Source: Natroniella sp046097105
Lineage (GTDB): Bacteria; Bacillota; Halanaerobiia; Halobacteroidales; Halobacteroidaceae
DNA length: 64,000 bases
Reading direction: 5' to 3'
Assembly: GCF_046097105.1 (NCBI RefSeq)
Contig: NZ_CP175562.1
Coordinates: 2,356,001-2,420,000, forward strand
Positions 1 through 7,746 of this stretch are shown here, piece after piece. The notes beneath the pieces were generated by a model. The model saw only the letters and a program-made list of their open reading frames with translations, searched no databases and was not told where the DNA came from. The number at the start of each line of letters is the position of its first letter. The first letter of the stretch is position 1. A program made the translations under genes and the position numbers.

Positions 1-177
1 GATGATATTTAATTTTTTTAATAGTGGTTTGGAGTGAAAATGTAGGTTATTTAATATTAAAGCTGATAAAATTAAGAGGACTTATCTTTTTGCAGGTTAT
101 TGGAGTAGTTATCTAGAACTATGAATTAATGAATAACTTAATTTAACTTAATTTAAATAAAGTGGTGATATATCAAA

Positions 178-2118
178 ATGGCACTAATAGATAATAAAGC
201 AGAGCGGTTTTTTCAAGAAAAAATTATTGATAAAAAATTAGTCCAGCAGATTAAAGGTAATTTGAGTTTGCCAACTTATTTAATTGAAGATTTAATTTTA
301 AATTACAAGGATGATGAGTTGAGTTTAGCTGAGATTGAACAACTACTGAATCAGCAAGTAGTCAAGAGTAAAGATAATCTAAAGTTGCAAAATCAGATCA
401 GACAACAAGATCAGACAATTATAGATAAAATTATGGTCAAAATTAAAAGTAAAGATGATTATCAAGTTCAATTATTAAATTTAGGCCTTAAAAGGGTAAA
501 GGTTGATCATGAGATTGTTAGAGTATATCCTAACTTATTAGAGAATGGGTTTTGGGCCAAAGTTCAGCTTAGTTATCTTGAAGAGACAGATGAATTTGAA
601 ATAATAGAATTGACTCCTATTTATAGTAATGAATTTGACTTGGAAGAATTTAAAGAGAAGCGAGAAAAGTTTACTGACTTTCAGTGGCGTTGCTTTTTAC
701 TTAGAAGTATAGGAATTGAACCTTTAGAGCTATCGGAAAGGAAAAAGTTACTTTTTTTAAGTCGGTTAGTTCCTTTCGTAGAAAAGAATTATAATTTTAT
801 TGAATTAGGTTCACGGGGAACCGGTAAATCTTATATTTATCGCCAATTATCTGAACAATCAATTTTGGTATCAGGGGGTAAAACTACAGTAGCTAATCTT
901 TTTTATAATATGGGGACTAAGCAAATAGGTCTAGTGGGCAAGTGGGATATTGTTGCCTTTGATGAGGTAGCTTATATTGAATTTAAAGATAAGACTGCAA
1001 TTCAGATTTTGAAGGATTATATGGAATCAGGCTCCTTCAGTCGGGGTCAAGAAGAGATAGTTGCTGAAGCATCAATGGTTTTTTTAGGAAATATAAATCA
1101 AGATGTCTCTGTATTACTAAATCAGAGCCATTTATTTAAACCTTTACCAGAGCTAATGCAAGATATAGCTTTGATTGATCGTTTTCACTTTTATTTACCT
1201 GGTTGGGAGATGGATCGGTTAAAAGAAGATTATTTCACTACCCATTATGGGTTGCAGAGTTCTTATTTGGCCCAAGCTTTGAATAAGTTAAGAGAGTTAG
1301 ATTTTAAAGGGGTAATAGATGAACACTTTAATTTTGATCAACAGATGGATGTTCGTGATAAACGAGCTGTTAAAAAGACTGTAGCTGGTTTTTTAAAACT
1401 ATTACATCCTCACGGAAAATTTAGCAGAGATGATTTAAGAAGCTATTTAGATATTGCTTTAGAAGGAAGAAAGAGGGTTAAGGAGCAACTAATTAAGATG
1501 GCTCCTTTTGAATATGAAGAGACTAACTTCAATTATCTAGAGCGACAAAGTGGGCAAAGCTTTTATACTCATCTTCCTGAACAGAAAATGAATACAGGAT
1601 TTAGGCGTGAACTGGCCAATCCAGGGACGGTTTATATCGGTCAAATAATTGATGGACAAACTTTTGCTTTACTTAAATTAGAAATTAAAATGAAGAAAGG
1701 ACAAGGAAAATTAATCTTTACTGGTCAACTGGATCATAGTTTAAAAAAACAGATTAGAAAGACATTTCTTCATTTAAAAAATAGAAAACTAAATTTAAAA
1801 TTAAAGAATAAAGTTGAACGAAATGATTTTTATGTTAAATTAGTGCCTTTAATGCATCGAGTAACTGCTGATATTAGCAATACATTTTTAATTGCTATCT
1901 ACTCTCTACTGAATAATAAATCTGTACCTAAGGGCTTGTTGGTTACAGAAAAAAGTAGTTTGTATCGTAAAGTGAAAGCTGATTTTGTACTCAAAGCTTT
2001 AAAAGTAGAAAGTGAAACAGGAAGGGTCAAAACCTTATTACCATTAAAGAAAGGTAATATTTTTGTTGAGGTACCAAATGAAATTATTGCTTATGTGCCT
2101 CGCTTTATTGAGGTTTAG
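178..2118 (+). CDS. BrxL-like Lon-related AAA+ ATPase (orphan)
   Basis: 646 aa, close to the usual size of BrxL (TIGR02688), the Lon-related protein of BREX phage-defence systems. A Walker A loop GSRGTGKS lies at residues 211-218 and a Walker B stretch with D262-E263 near residues 257-266. The N-terminal 200 residues match the BrxL head (FTDFQWRCFLLRSIGIEP region). The C-terminal 170 residues should be the Lon-protease-like domain, but the GPSAG-type serine motif is replaced by a degenerate stretch (ADISNT), so peptidase activity is doubtful. BrxL is known as a DNA-binding AAA+ ring. No pglX, pglZ, brxC or other BREX gene follows, because the next gene is a cold-shock gene. Only 177 bases lie upstream in this window, so partners on that side cannot be excluded. 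A weak Shine-Dalgarno (GTGGTG) precedes the ATG. Confidence 0.8.
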   Translation: MALIDNKAERFFQEKIIDKKLVQQIKGNLSLPTYLIEDLILNYKDDELSLAEIEQLLNQQVVKSKDNLKLQNQIRQQDQTIIDKIMVKIKSKDDYQVQLLNLGLKRVKVDHEIVRVYPNLLENGFWAKVQLSYLEETDEFEIIELTPIYSNEFDLEEFKEKREKFTDFQWRCFLLRSIGIEPLELSERKKLLFLSRLVPFVEKNYNFIELGSRGTGKSYIYRQLSEQSILVSGGKTTVANLFYNMGTKQIGLVGKWDIVAFDEVAYIEFKDKTAIQILKDYMESGSFSRGQEEIVAEASMVFLGNINQDVSVLLNQSHLFKPLPELMQDIALIDRFHFYLPGWEMDRLKEDYFTTHYGLQSSYLAQALNKLRELDFKGVIDEHFNFDQQMDVRDKRAVKKTVAGFLKLLHPHGKFSRDDLRSYLDIALEGRKRVKEQLIKMAPFEYEETNFNYLERQSGQSFYTHLPEQKMNTGFRRELANPGTVYIGQIIDGQTFALLKLEIKMKKGQGKLIFTGQLDHSLKKQIRKTFLHLKNRKLNLKLKNKVERNDFYVKLVPLMHRVTADISNTFLIAIYSLLNNKSVPKGLLVTEKSSLYRKVKADFVLKALKVESETGRVKTLLPLKKGNIFVEVPNEIIAYVPRFIEV

Positions 2119-2165
2119 TTAAATTATCTTACATAAATTAGTATAGGGGTTTTTTATTTAAGTAG

Positions 2166-2194
2166 TTGACAAGTTTAGGTTTAAGTGTTATCAT
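2166..2194 (+). promoter_or_regulatory. Sigma-A promoter of the cold-shock gene
   Basis: TTGACA at 2166-2171 and TATCAT at 2189-2194 are separated by exactly 17 bases. The predicted start near 2201 leaves a leader of about 50 bases before the cold-shock ATG at 2253. Confidence 0.75.
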
Positions 2195-2252
2195 TATACG
2201 ATGTAAACAATCTATAAGTAGTGTTAATTATTAGTAAATAGGAGGGATAGAT

Positions 2253-2555
2253 ATGGCATCAATTATGGGAGAAGCATTTGCTGATGCAGGTCTTGTTGAT
2301 GAAGAGGATGTAAAAGAGGTTGCAGTAAAGTCTGAAGTTGAAAATGATGAAGATAGAGTAACTGGAACTGTAAAATGGTTCAACTCTGAAAAAGGGTTTG
2401 GGTTTATTGAACAAGAATCTGGAGAAGATGTTTTCGTTCATTTTTCTGCAATTGAAGAAGAAGGATTTAAAGATTTAGAAGAAGGTCAAGAGGTTGAGTT
2501 TTCAGTTGTAGAGACTGAAAAGGGATTACAAGCTGAAAATGTAATTAAGTCATAA
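2253..2555 (+). CDS. Cold-shock domain protein with acidic N-terminal extension
   Basis: 100 aa. Residues ~36-100 form one complete cold-shock domain, a five-stranded OB-fold that binds single-stranded RNA and DNA. RNP1 (KGFGFI) and RNP2 (VFVHF) are both intact. Classical Csp proteins are 65-70 aa. This one carries about 34 extra N-terminal residues that are acidic and rich in E, D and V and have no recognisable domain. The start is supported by GGAGGG about 8 bases upstream, a near-consensus promoter and the absence of a better internal start. The gene is monocistronic and ends in a strong terminator. Likely role: RNA chaperone or transcription antiterminator. Confidence 0.93.
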   Translation: MASIMGEAFADAGLVDEEDVKEVAVKSEVENDEDRVTGTVKWFNSEKGFGFIEQESGEDVFVHFSAIEEEGFKDLEEGQEVEFSVVETEKGLQAENVIKS

Positions 2556-2570
2556 GAACATAGACCAGTC

Positions 2571-2598
2571 AAGCTCAGGTGAAAACCTGAGCTTTTTT
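2571..2598 (+). terminator. Rho-independent terminator of the cold-shock gene
   Basis: A 10-bp stem (2571-2580 with 2585-2594), GAAA tetraloop and T tract. Confidence 0.92.
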
Positions 2599-2693
2599 GA
2601 TGTCAAATTTTAGCTAGTGACTAAAAATTATTTGATTTGAATTTATAAATTGCTTATAGGACATATTAATTATAAAGGAGGTTTTTGATCAGT

Positions 2694-3209
2694 ATGTCCA
2701 GAGTAAAGTTAATCTCTACCGAAGAAGCAACAGGAATTACTAAAGATGTCTTTGCAGAGATTGAAGACCAATTTCAGATGGTACCTAATATCTTTAAGGT
2801 GTTGGCCCATCAACCTGATATTTTACGGGCCAGCTGGAATAAAGTAACTAGTACTATGAAAGAAGGAGTTTTATCAATAAAGCTTAAGAAACTGGCTGCT
2901 TTGCGTGTTTCTGTTCTAAATCAAGCTGAGTACTGTATTGCTAAGCATTATCAAGGTTTGAAAAATTTAGGGTTTTCTACCGAAGAACTAGATCAAGTCA
3001 AAGCTGCTGATTATAGTAATTTAAATGATTTGGAAACTAGAGTATTAACTTTTGTCGACCAAGCTACTAATAATTATCATAATTTAACTGATGATGATCT
3101 TAGTCAGTTAGGGCTTAAGGAAGAGGAATTACTAGAGGTAGTTGCTGTAATAGACCTCTTTTCTGGGTTTAATCGAGTAACAGAAATTTTAGCTGTTGAA
3201 TTAGATTAA
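2694..3209 (+). CDS. AhpD-like / carboxymuconolactone decarboxylase family protein
   Basis: 171 aa, all helical. The body matches the AhpD/CMD fold (KLKKLAALRVSVLNQAEYC, then H four residues after the Cys). In peroxidatic AhpD proteins the motif is CxxC-x3-H. Here the first Cys is replaced (NQAEYCIAKH), leaving one Cys and the His, so classical disulfide-relay peroxidase activity is unlikely. I chose ATG 2694. It lies 12 bases after a perfect AAGGAGGT, whereas an in-frame TTG at 2685 would be only 3 bases from it. It stands alone between two terminators. Confidence 0.85.
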   Translation: MSRVKLISTEEATGITKDVFAEIEDQFQMVPNIFKVLAHQPDILRASWNKVTSTMKEGVLSIKLKKLAALRVSVLNQAEYCIAKHYQGLKNLGFSTEELDQVKAADYSNLNDLETRVLTFVDQATNNYHNLTDDDLSQLGLKEEELLEVVAVIDLFSGFNRVTEILAVELD

Positions 3210-3280
3210 AGTCTTAAAAGAATAAGATTTTAATTTAATTTTTTAGTTTAATGGTTTAAAAAATAAATAATGATAGTTTT

Positions 3281-3321
3281 AATCCATATGATAAGTTAGA
3301 AATAATCATATGGATTTTTTT
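3281..3321 (+). terminator. Terminator between the AhpD-like gene and sigG
   Basis: An 11-bp stem (3281-3291 with 3306-3316), 14-base loop and T run. Confidence 0.8.
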
Positions 3322-3413
3322 GTTTTATAAAGATAAATTTATAAAAATAAATGTATATCTCTGGATAATAATGTTAATAATAGATAATACAAAGAGAGTA
3401 AAGGGGTGTTGGT

Positions 3414-4193
3414 ATGGGTTCAGTTGAATTGACTGGGGTTGATACTTCAAAATTACCTGTATTATCTAATGAAGAGATGATGGAACTTTTTAAAAAAATG
3501 AATACTGGTCAAAAAGAGGCGAGGAGAGAATTAATAAGCAGCAATTTAAAATTGGTTTTAAGTGTTTTGCAGCGTTATAGAAATAGCAGTCATCCAGTAG
3601 ATGATTTATTTCAGATTGGCTGTGTTGGTTTGGTAAAAGCAGTTGATAACTTTGATTTAAATAAAGGGGTTAGATTTTCTACCTATGCTGTACCAATGAT
3701 TATTGGGGAAATAAAGCGTTATTTAAGGGATAATCGTGAAATAAGAATTAGCCGTTCTTTAAGAAATACTGCTTATCGAGCTATGCAATTAAAGGAGAGG
3801 TTAAGAAAAAAGAATGCTGAAGAACCAACACTAGATCAAATTGCTGAAAAATTAGAAATGTCAAGAGAAGAAGTTGTTTATGCTTTAGAAGCTACTAAAA
3901 GTCCTATTTCATTATACAAACCTGTCTTTGAGGATGAAGGTGAACCAATTAGGCTAGTTGACCAACTTAGTGAAGAGGAAGGTTTAAAATTAACAGATGA
4001 GATTAATATTAGAGAGGCACTTAAGGTTTTAACTGCTCGAGAAAGATTGATTATTAAACTTAGATTCTATCAAGGTAGAACTCAAGCTGAAGTAGCAGAG
4101 CGAATTGGTGTTTCGCAAGCACAAATTTCTAGGCTACAAAAACGAGCAACTAATAAATTATATGAGGCTGCTGCAGTTAAGGAGGGGAAATAA
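3414..4193 (+). CDS. sigG: Sporulation sigma factor G (late forespore)
   Basis: 259 aa, full length for sigma-G. The N-terminal GVDTSKLPVLSNEEM stretch is diagnostic of SigG rather than SigF, as it is the region contacted by the anti-sigma factor Gin. Region 2 (DDLFQIGCVGLVKAVDNFD, FSTYAVPMIIGEIKRYLRD), region 3 and the region 4 helix-turn-helix (GRTQAEVAERIGVSQAQISRLQKRA) are all intact. It directs RNA polymerase to late forespore genes after engulfment. An AAAGGGG ribosome site precedes the ATG. The neighbourhood is unusual: the common clostridial order is spoIIGA-sigE-sigG, but here sigG is first in a unit with spoIIR, overlapping it by one base. Confidence 0.95.
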   Translation: MGSVELTGVDTSKLPVLSNEEMMELFKKMNTGQKEARRELISSNLKLVLSVLQRYRNSSHPVDDLFQIGCVGLVKAVDNFDLNKGVRFSTYAVPMIIGEIKRYLRDNREIRISRSLRNTAYRAMQLKERLRKKNAEEPTLDQIAEKLEMSREEVVYALEATKSPISLYKPVFEDEGEPIRLVDQLSEEEGLKLTDEINIREALKVLTARERLIIKLRFYQGRTQAEVAERIGVSQAQISRLQKRATNKLYEAAAVKEGK

Positions 4194-4843
4194 TGAAGCG
4201 GATTAGATTAGTAATACTTATAAGTGTTGCTTTGGTATTATTGTCTTTGTGGGCTAATAGTCAGGCTTTTGTCTTAGTAGATGATGATTATCAGCCAGAG
4301 GATTTATTAAGGTTACATATTATTCCCAATAGCAATTCAATCGATGATCAAATTTTAAAGCGTGAGATTAAAGAGCAAGTGATAAATATAACCCAGGCTT
4401 TACTATCCGATAAAACTGATATAAGTCAGGCTGAGCTTGAATTAATTAATAATAAAGAAGAGTTAGGGGTTCTGATAGAAGATGAGCTTCATACTAAAGG
4501 TTATGACTATCAGGTAGAATTAAATATAACAGAGACTTACTTTCCGACTAGAACTTATGGAAGCTTGACTTTAGAGGAAGGAGATTATAAAGCATTAGAG
4601 ATAATAATTGGACAAGGGAGAGGAGAGAATTGGTGGTGTGTCTTATTTCCTCCGTTATGCTTTGTTGACTCTAATGAACAGTTTGTATCTGAAGGAAATG
4701 AAGAGGTAGTGACTGACATAGGACATCAAGAGGTTGACTTTAAATTTAAATTAAAATCAGTAGAATATTTAGAAAAAAATCAGTGGGTTAAAGATAGGCT
4801 AACTTCAATTAACTTAGCCAATATATTTAGAGGAGATAATTAA
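4193..4843 (+). CDS. spoIIR: Stage II sporulation protein R
   Basis: 216 aa secreted signalling protein. There is an N-terminal signal/anchor segment (residues ~5-25), then the conserved LLRLHIIPNSNSIDDQ motif and GENWWCVLFPPLCFVD near residue 150, which define the SpoIIR family. Made in the forespore, SpoIIR acts across the septum on SpoIIGA to trigger pro-sigma-E processing in the mother cell. The ATG overlaps the sigG stop (TAATG), indicating translational coupling. In Bacillus spoIIR is a separate sigma-F gene, so linkage to sigG is notable. No terminator follows directly. Confidence 0.93.
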   Translation: MKRIRLVILISVALVLLSLWANSQAFVLVDDDYQPEDLLRLHIIPNSNSIDDQILKREIKEQVINITQALLSDKTDISQAELELINNKEELGVLIEDELHTKGYDYQVELNITETYFPTRTYGSLTLEEGDYKALEIIIGQGRGENWWCVLFPPLCFVDSNEQFVSEGNEEVVTDIGHQEVDFKFKLKSVEYLEKNQWVKDRLTSINLANIFRGDN

Positions 4844-4922
4844 ATTAACTCCGCACCAATTGCTAATTATTACATATAATAATAATAAAATTGCTTGAGT
4901 AATTAGTGAAAGGGGCGGAATT

Positions 4923-5342
4923 ATGGATAGAAACAGGGAGGAAAAAATAAAAGAAGTTGTTAGTAAATATCGTAACATCCCTTATAAGCATAATGGACGT
5001 TCTTTAAGAGGTTTAGATTGTTTAGGATTAATTATCTTTTTTTATAAGGAGTTTGGGATTGATATTTCTTATAAAGACAGAAAATACTCTAAGCAATGGT
5101 ATAAAGAAGATTCAGGAGTTTACTTAAGGGAATTACTAAAAGTAGGAAGCGCAGTTGAGTTTGATAATTTACAAACATTAGATCTAGTTTATTTTGAATT
5201 ATTACCTGATGTAGTGACCCATTCAGGGGTTATGGTTAATGAACATCAATTCATTCATATCTTACAGAAAAGAAATGTAGAAGTCAGTTCCTTTAATCGC
5301 TTTTGGAGAAAAAAATTTGCTGGAGCAAGGAGATTAATCTGA
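4923..5342 (+). CDS. NlpC/P60 family cysteine hydrolase
   Basis: 139 aa, a bare NlpC/P60 domain with no visible signal peptide, binding domain or membrane segment. The catalytic Cys is C33 in GLDCLG, the catalytic His is H100 in VTHSGVM, and a further His follows in FIHI. Family members cleave gamma-D-Glu-diamino-acid bonds in peptidoglycan or act as amidases. Without a secretion signal this one may act in the cytoplasm, for example on recycled cell-wall peptides, or leave after lysis of the mother cell. It lies 80 bases after spoIIR, so a sporulation link is plausible but is inferred only from position. A GAAAGGGGCGG ribosome site supports the start. Confidence 0.87.
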   Translation: MDRNREEKIKEVVSKYRNIPYKHNGRSLRGLDCLGLIIFFYKEFGIDISYKDRKYSKQWYKEDSGVYLRELLKVGSAVEFDNLQTLDLVYFELLPDVVTHSGVMVNEHQFIHILQKRNVEVSSFNRFWRKKFAGARRLI

Positions 5343-5428
5343 TAATTTAACCTAATTTATGATTTAATATTGAGTCTAAGCAAAAAATATAATATAATAT
5401 GTAGTATCAATAGGAGAGGAGCAAGTAG

Positions 5429-5953
5429 ATGAAAAGGTTATTACAGAGGGTTATTAATAGAGATGTCCAATTGTTTTATTTGTTCAATCATAAGCTTAAA
5501 TGTAGATTGTTAGATTTAATAATGCCTCGAATAACCCATTTGGGAGGAGCATTATTTACTTGTAGCTTAACAATTTTGTTAGTTCTTTTCGGACAGGGAA
5601 GGTTAAAACAGACAGGATGGCAGGTTTTAATAGCTTTAGTAAGTAGTGGAGTGGTAGTACAAATAATCAAGACACTTGTTGATCGAAACCGACCATACAA
5701 AGTCTTAAAAGAGGTAAACATAATAAACCCTCCTTTTTGTATGCGTTCTTTTCCTTCGGGTCATACAACAGCTATCTTTTCAGTGGCAATTGTTTTTGGA
5801 ATTAATTTTCCTAGTTTAAGTCTTCTTTTTAGAATGATTGCTGGGTTAGTTGGATTTTCTAGAGCTTATATTGGGGTGCATTATCCTTCTGATATATTAA
5901 CCGGTGCATTAATTGGAATTTATTTTTCGAATTGGGCCCATGGTTTAATCTAA
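5429..5953 (+). CDS. PAP2 superfamily membrane phosphatase
   Basis: 174 aa with about five hydrophobic segments. The three PAP2 signature blocks are present: KTLVDRNRPYK, PSGHT and SRAYIGVHYPSDILTG. The lipid-phosphate phosphatase mechanism therefore looks intact. The likely substrate is undecaprenyl diphosphate (BcrC/YbjG-like carrier-lipid recycling) or another lipid phosphate; sequence alone does not decide. GGAGAGGAG lies upstream of the ATG and a terminator follows. It reads in the same direction as the NlpC gene, 86 bases after it. Confidence 0.9.
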   Translation: MKRLLQRVINRDVQLFYLFNHKLKCRLLDLIMPRITHLGGALFTCSLTILLVLFGQGRLKQTGWQVLIALVSSGVVVQIIKTLVDRNRPYKVLKEVNIINPPFCMRSFPSGHTTAIFSVAIVFGINFPSLSLLFRMIAGLVGFSRAYIGVHYPSDILTGALIGIYFSNWAHGLI

Positions 5954-5972
5954 AATAAACTTTTAATCTTTT

Positions 5973-5998
5973 AGCTAACCTGAGGGTTAGCTTTTTTA
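5973..5998 (+). terminator. Terminator after the PAP2 gene
   Basis: An 8-bp stem (5973-5980 with 5985-5992), TGAG loop and T tract. Confidence 0.9.
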
Positions 5999-6099
5999 TT
6001 TTAGATATTTTAAGCTTATTAGTTGCCTGATTTGAGCATAGTAATTAATAAGTGTTTAAGAGAGTTAAATAAAAATTATCAAGAGCAGGTTGAATTGGT

Positions 6100-6105
6100 T
6101 ATAAT
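6100..6105 (+). promoter_or_regulatory. -10 box of the candidate small RNA
   Basis: A perfect TATAAT followed by GGGG 2 bases later. No good -35 box is visible at 16-18 bases upstream. Confidence 0.5.
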
Positions 6106-6111
6106 AGGGGT

Positions 6112-6310
6112 GGTCTGTTACGCGAAAAGTTGAGAAGAATGTATGCCATTGCTGATTGAGAATAAGCAATTATGAGACAATTTGGGTATAAATGGTAGGT
6201 GATACTCACGGGAAGGTCTTGGGAACAGATATTTGCAAGGTTAGCAATTGATTATCAGGAAGAGATAAATAAAAAAGTCCTGTTTTACAGGACTTTTTTA
6301 TTTATCTCTT
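6112..6310 (+). ncRNA. Candidate structured small RNA, family not recognised
   Basis: The gap from 5999 to 6413 holds no credible reading frame, but has a TATAAT, then about 150 bases able to fold, then a very strong terminator. TCTGTT (6113-6118) can pair with AACAGA (6213-6218). Nested inside are GTATGCCATT with AATGGT plus ATAC, and an ATTGCT/AGCAAT hairpin. I do not recognise tmRNA, RNase P, SRP RNA or a known riboswitch, and no downstream gene lies on this strand for it to regulate in cis. A 6S-like RNA is possible but I cannot show it. Confidence 0.45.
6260..6310. terminator. Perfect 24-bp bidirectional terminator hairpin
   Basis: 6260-6283 is perfectly complementary to 6287-6310 with a TTT loop. 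The run of A on one arm and T on the other makes it functional in both directions: for the candidate RNA on plus and for cotJABC on minus. Confidence 0.85.
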
Positions 6311-6413
6311 AAGTTTAAGGTTGAAGTTAAGTCTAAGACAACCGTTAAAAACATAAGGGTTTTTAGTTCTTGCTTAAACTTAGACTTGGACTTAAATTTA
6401 AGCGATATATCAA
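6311..6413. repeat. Degenerate CTTARN hexamer tract
   Basis: Direct units such as CTTAAA, CTTAGA, CTTGGA, CTTAAA appear at ~6374-6395, with inverted-orientation units at 6311-6338. The tract ends with AAGCGATATATCAATTA abutting the cotJC stop. A second copy with nearly the same end lies at 11822-11890. Confidence 0.6.
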
Positions 6414-6980
6414 TTATTCTTCATTTTCGAGATAATCTCGAACGATATTCAAAGCTTCTCCGAAGCGTTGAAAATGAACTACTTCCCTTTTCCTTAAGAA
6501 AGTAAGGGTTTCAATTACTCCAGCATCATTACTTAAATCAATTAAGTTTTCATAAGTTGCTCTTGCTTTCTGTTCAGCAGCCATATTTTCATGTAAAGTA
6601 GCTATGGGGTCTTCATGGGCTTGGATGTAAGATGCTGTCCATGGGACTCCTGCAGCATCATCAGGAAAGATTGCTCGCCCATGTTGGGCGTAATCAGCTC
6701 CCAGTCCTGCTCTACGCAGTCTTTGGGGAGAAACTCCCTCAGTCAACTTATAGATTAATGTACCAATAATCTCCCAATGGGCCAACTCTTCTGTACCTAT
6801 ATCGGTCAAGATGGCTTTCGCCTCATCAGTTGGAATCACATACCTTTGGGTTAAGTACCTAAGTCCTGCCGACAATTCACTATCTGGACCACCATATTGA
6901 GCAGATAATAATTTAGCTAATCCTAAGTCAGTTCTTGAAACTCTGACTGGATATTGAAGTATTTTTTCATATCTCCACAT
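6414..6980 (-). CDS. cotJC: Spore coat protein CotJC, manganese-catalase family
   Basis: 188 aa ferritin-like four-helix protein of the manganese catalase family, CotJC branch. Metal-ligand type motifs are visible: ELAHWE near residue 66, ENMAAEQKARATYE near 131-144 and REVVHFQRF near 166-174. Its length matches CotJC. It is a coat-associated, possibly H2O2-degrading enzyme of the mother cell. It is the last gene of cotJA-cotJB-cotJC, starting 15 bases after cotJB. The 24-bp hairpin at 6260-6310 is its likely terminator. Confidence 0.95.
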   Translation of the reverse strand: MWRYEKILQYPVRVSRTDLGLAKLLSAQYGGPDSELSAGLRYLTQRYVIPTDEAKAILTDIGTEELAHWEIIGTLIYKLTEGVSPQRLRRAGLGADYAQHGRAIFPDDAAGVPWTASYIQAHEDPIATLHENMAAEQKARATYENLIDLSNDAGVIETLTFLRKREVVHFQRFGEALNIVRDYLENEE

Positions 6981-6995
6981 TCTTTCTCCTCCTTG

Positions 6996-7247
6996 TTAAT
7001 ATTCAATTTGCCATGGCCATGGACTTTCTGGATATTCCCATGGATAGTCACTAGGATGCATAATATGCAACGGACCATATCTTTCTTGATACTCCATTCT
7101 CACCTCTCTAAGCTGTTGAGAGTAGAAGTTATACTCTTCTAATGCAGCTTGATCATCTAAGTGGGTATCTAAATATAAAGCAAACTCAAGAACGGTGAAT
7201 TCTAATGCTTGGATCTCTCTAAGTAGCCTAAGCTCTTCTCTAGTCAT
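6996..7247 (-). CDS. cotJB: Spore coat protein CotJB
   Basis: 83 aa, typical CotJB size. It has an alpha-helical N-terminal half (LLREIQALEFTVLEFALYLD) and a C-terminal part rich in proline, tyrosine and tryptophan (HPSDYPWEYPESPWPWQ), as in the family. It partners CotJA and CotJC in the coat. It lies second in the operon, 39 bases after cotJA, and an AGGTG site precedes the ATG. In Bacillus the operon is sigma-E dependent; no promoter could be assigned here. Confidence 0.93.
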   Translation of the reverse strand: MTREELRLLREIQALEFTVLEFALYLDTHLDDQAALEEYNFYSQQLREVRMEYQERYGPLHIMHPSDYPWEYPESPWPWQIEY

Positions 7248-7286
7248 TATTTCACCTCCAATTTAACCAATTTAAGATAAGATTAA

Positions 7287-7454
7287 TTATCTTCTTCTAA
7301 CATACGGGATATCTAGTTCAGGAAAGATTGTTCCTTGTCTTAACCCCTCCTGAGGTGAGTAATGTTCTTCATAGATTTGAAAAGGAACAAATGCCTCAGC
7401 TAATCTTAACTCTAAATATCGCCCACCTTCAAAACTTTCTTTAGTTGGTGTCAT
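7287..7454 (-). CDS. cotJA: Spore coat associated protein CotJA
   Basis: A 55-aa protein read on the minus strand from ATG at 7454 to TAA at 7287. It contains the CotJA core LAEAFVPFQIYEEHYSP and GTIFPELDIPY. A strong GGAGG lies 8 bases before the ATG. It is the first gene of cotJABC, and its short length is normal for clostridial CotJA. The region 7455-7585 upstream, shared with the divergent DUF1540 gene, should contain the mother-cell promoter. Confidence 0.9.
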   Translation of the reverse strand: MTPTKESFEGGRYLELRLAEAFVPFQIYEEHYSPQEGLRQGTIFPELDIPYVRRR

Positions 7455-7585
7455 TAGTTATCCTCCTTGAAATAATTTAGTACATCATATTCACTAAAAC
7501 TTTAAACTGTTAATTAAATTTTTTTAAATAAATAGTATATTAACTTTCCTTTATCAAATAATAAAGCTGTAAGGGGGGAGAAGCA

Positions 7586-7741
7586 ATGGCATTAGATAAT
7601 GTAAAATGTAATGTAAGCAACTGTAGGTATTGGGAACAAGAGCACTGTACAGCTTCAGCAATAGAGGTTAATGTAGATGATGGGGGAAATAGAGCTGATC
7701 GATTTGAGAAGACTAATTGCCGGACTTTTGAAGATCAATAA
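7586..7741 (+). CDS. DUF1540 small cysteine-rich protein
   Basis: 51 aa with the DUF1540 spacing: C8-x4-C13-x-Y-W, C21-x-A, then C45-x-TF near the end. The four cysteines suggest metal binding. Proteins of this family are common in spore-forming clostridia and their function is unknown. AAGGGGGGAG lies 6-15 bases before the ATG. It is divergent from cotJA, which suggests shared sporulation control, but that is inference. Confidence 0.9.
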   Translation: MALDNVKCNVSNCRYWEQEHCTASAIEVNVDDGGNRADRFEKTNCRTFEDQ

Positions 7742-7746
7742 TTATC

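Noticed and set aside
6105..6130. GGGTGG...ACGCG resembles the T-box core (GGTGG-ACCGCG)
   Set aside because: Four additional bases interrupt the core, no stem I or specifier loop lies upstream, and no aminoacyl-tRNA or amino-acid gene follows on that strand.
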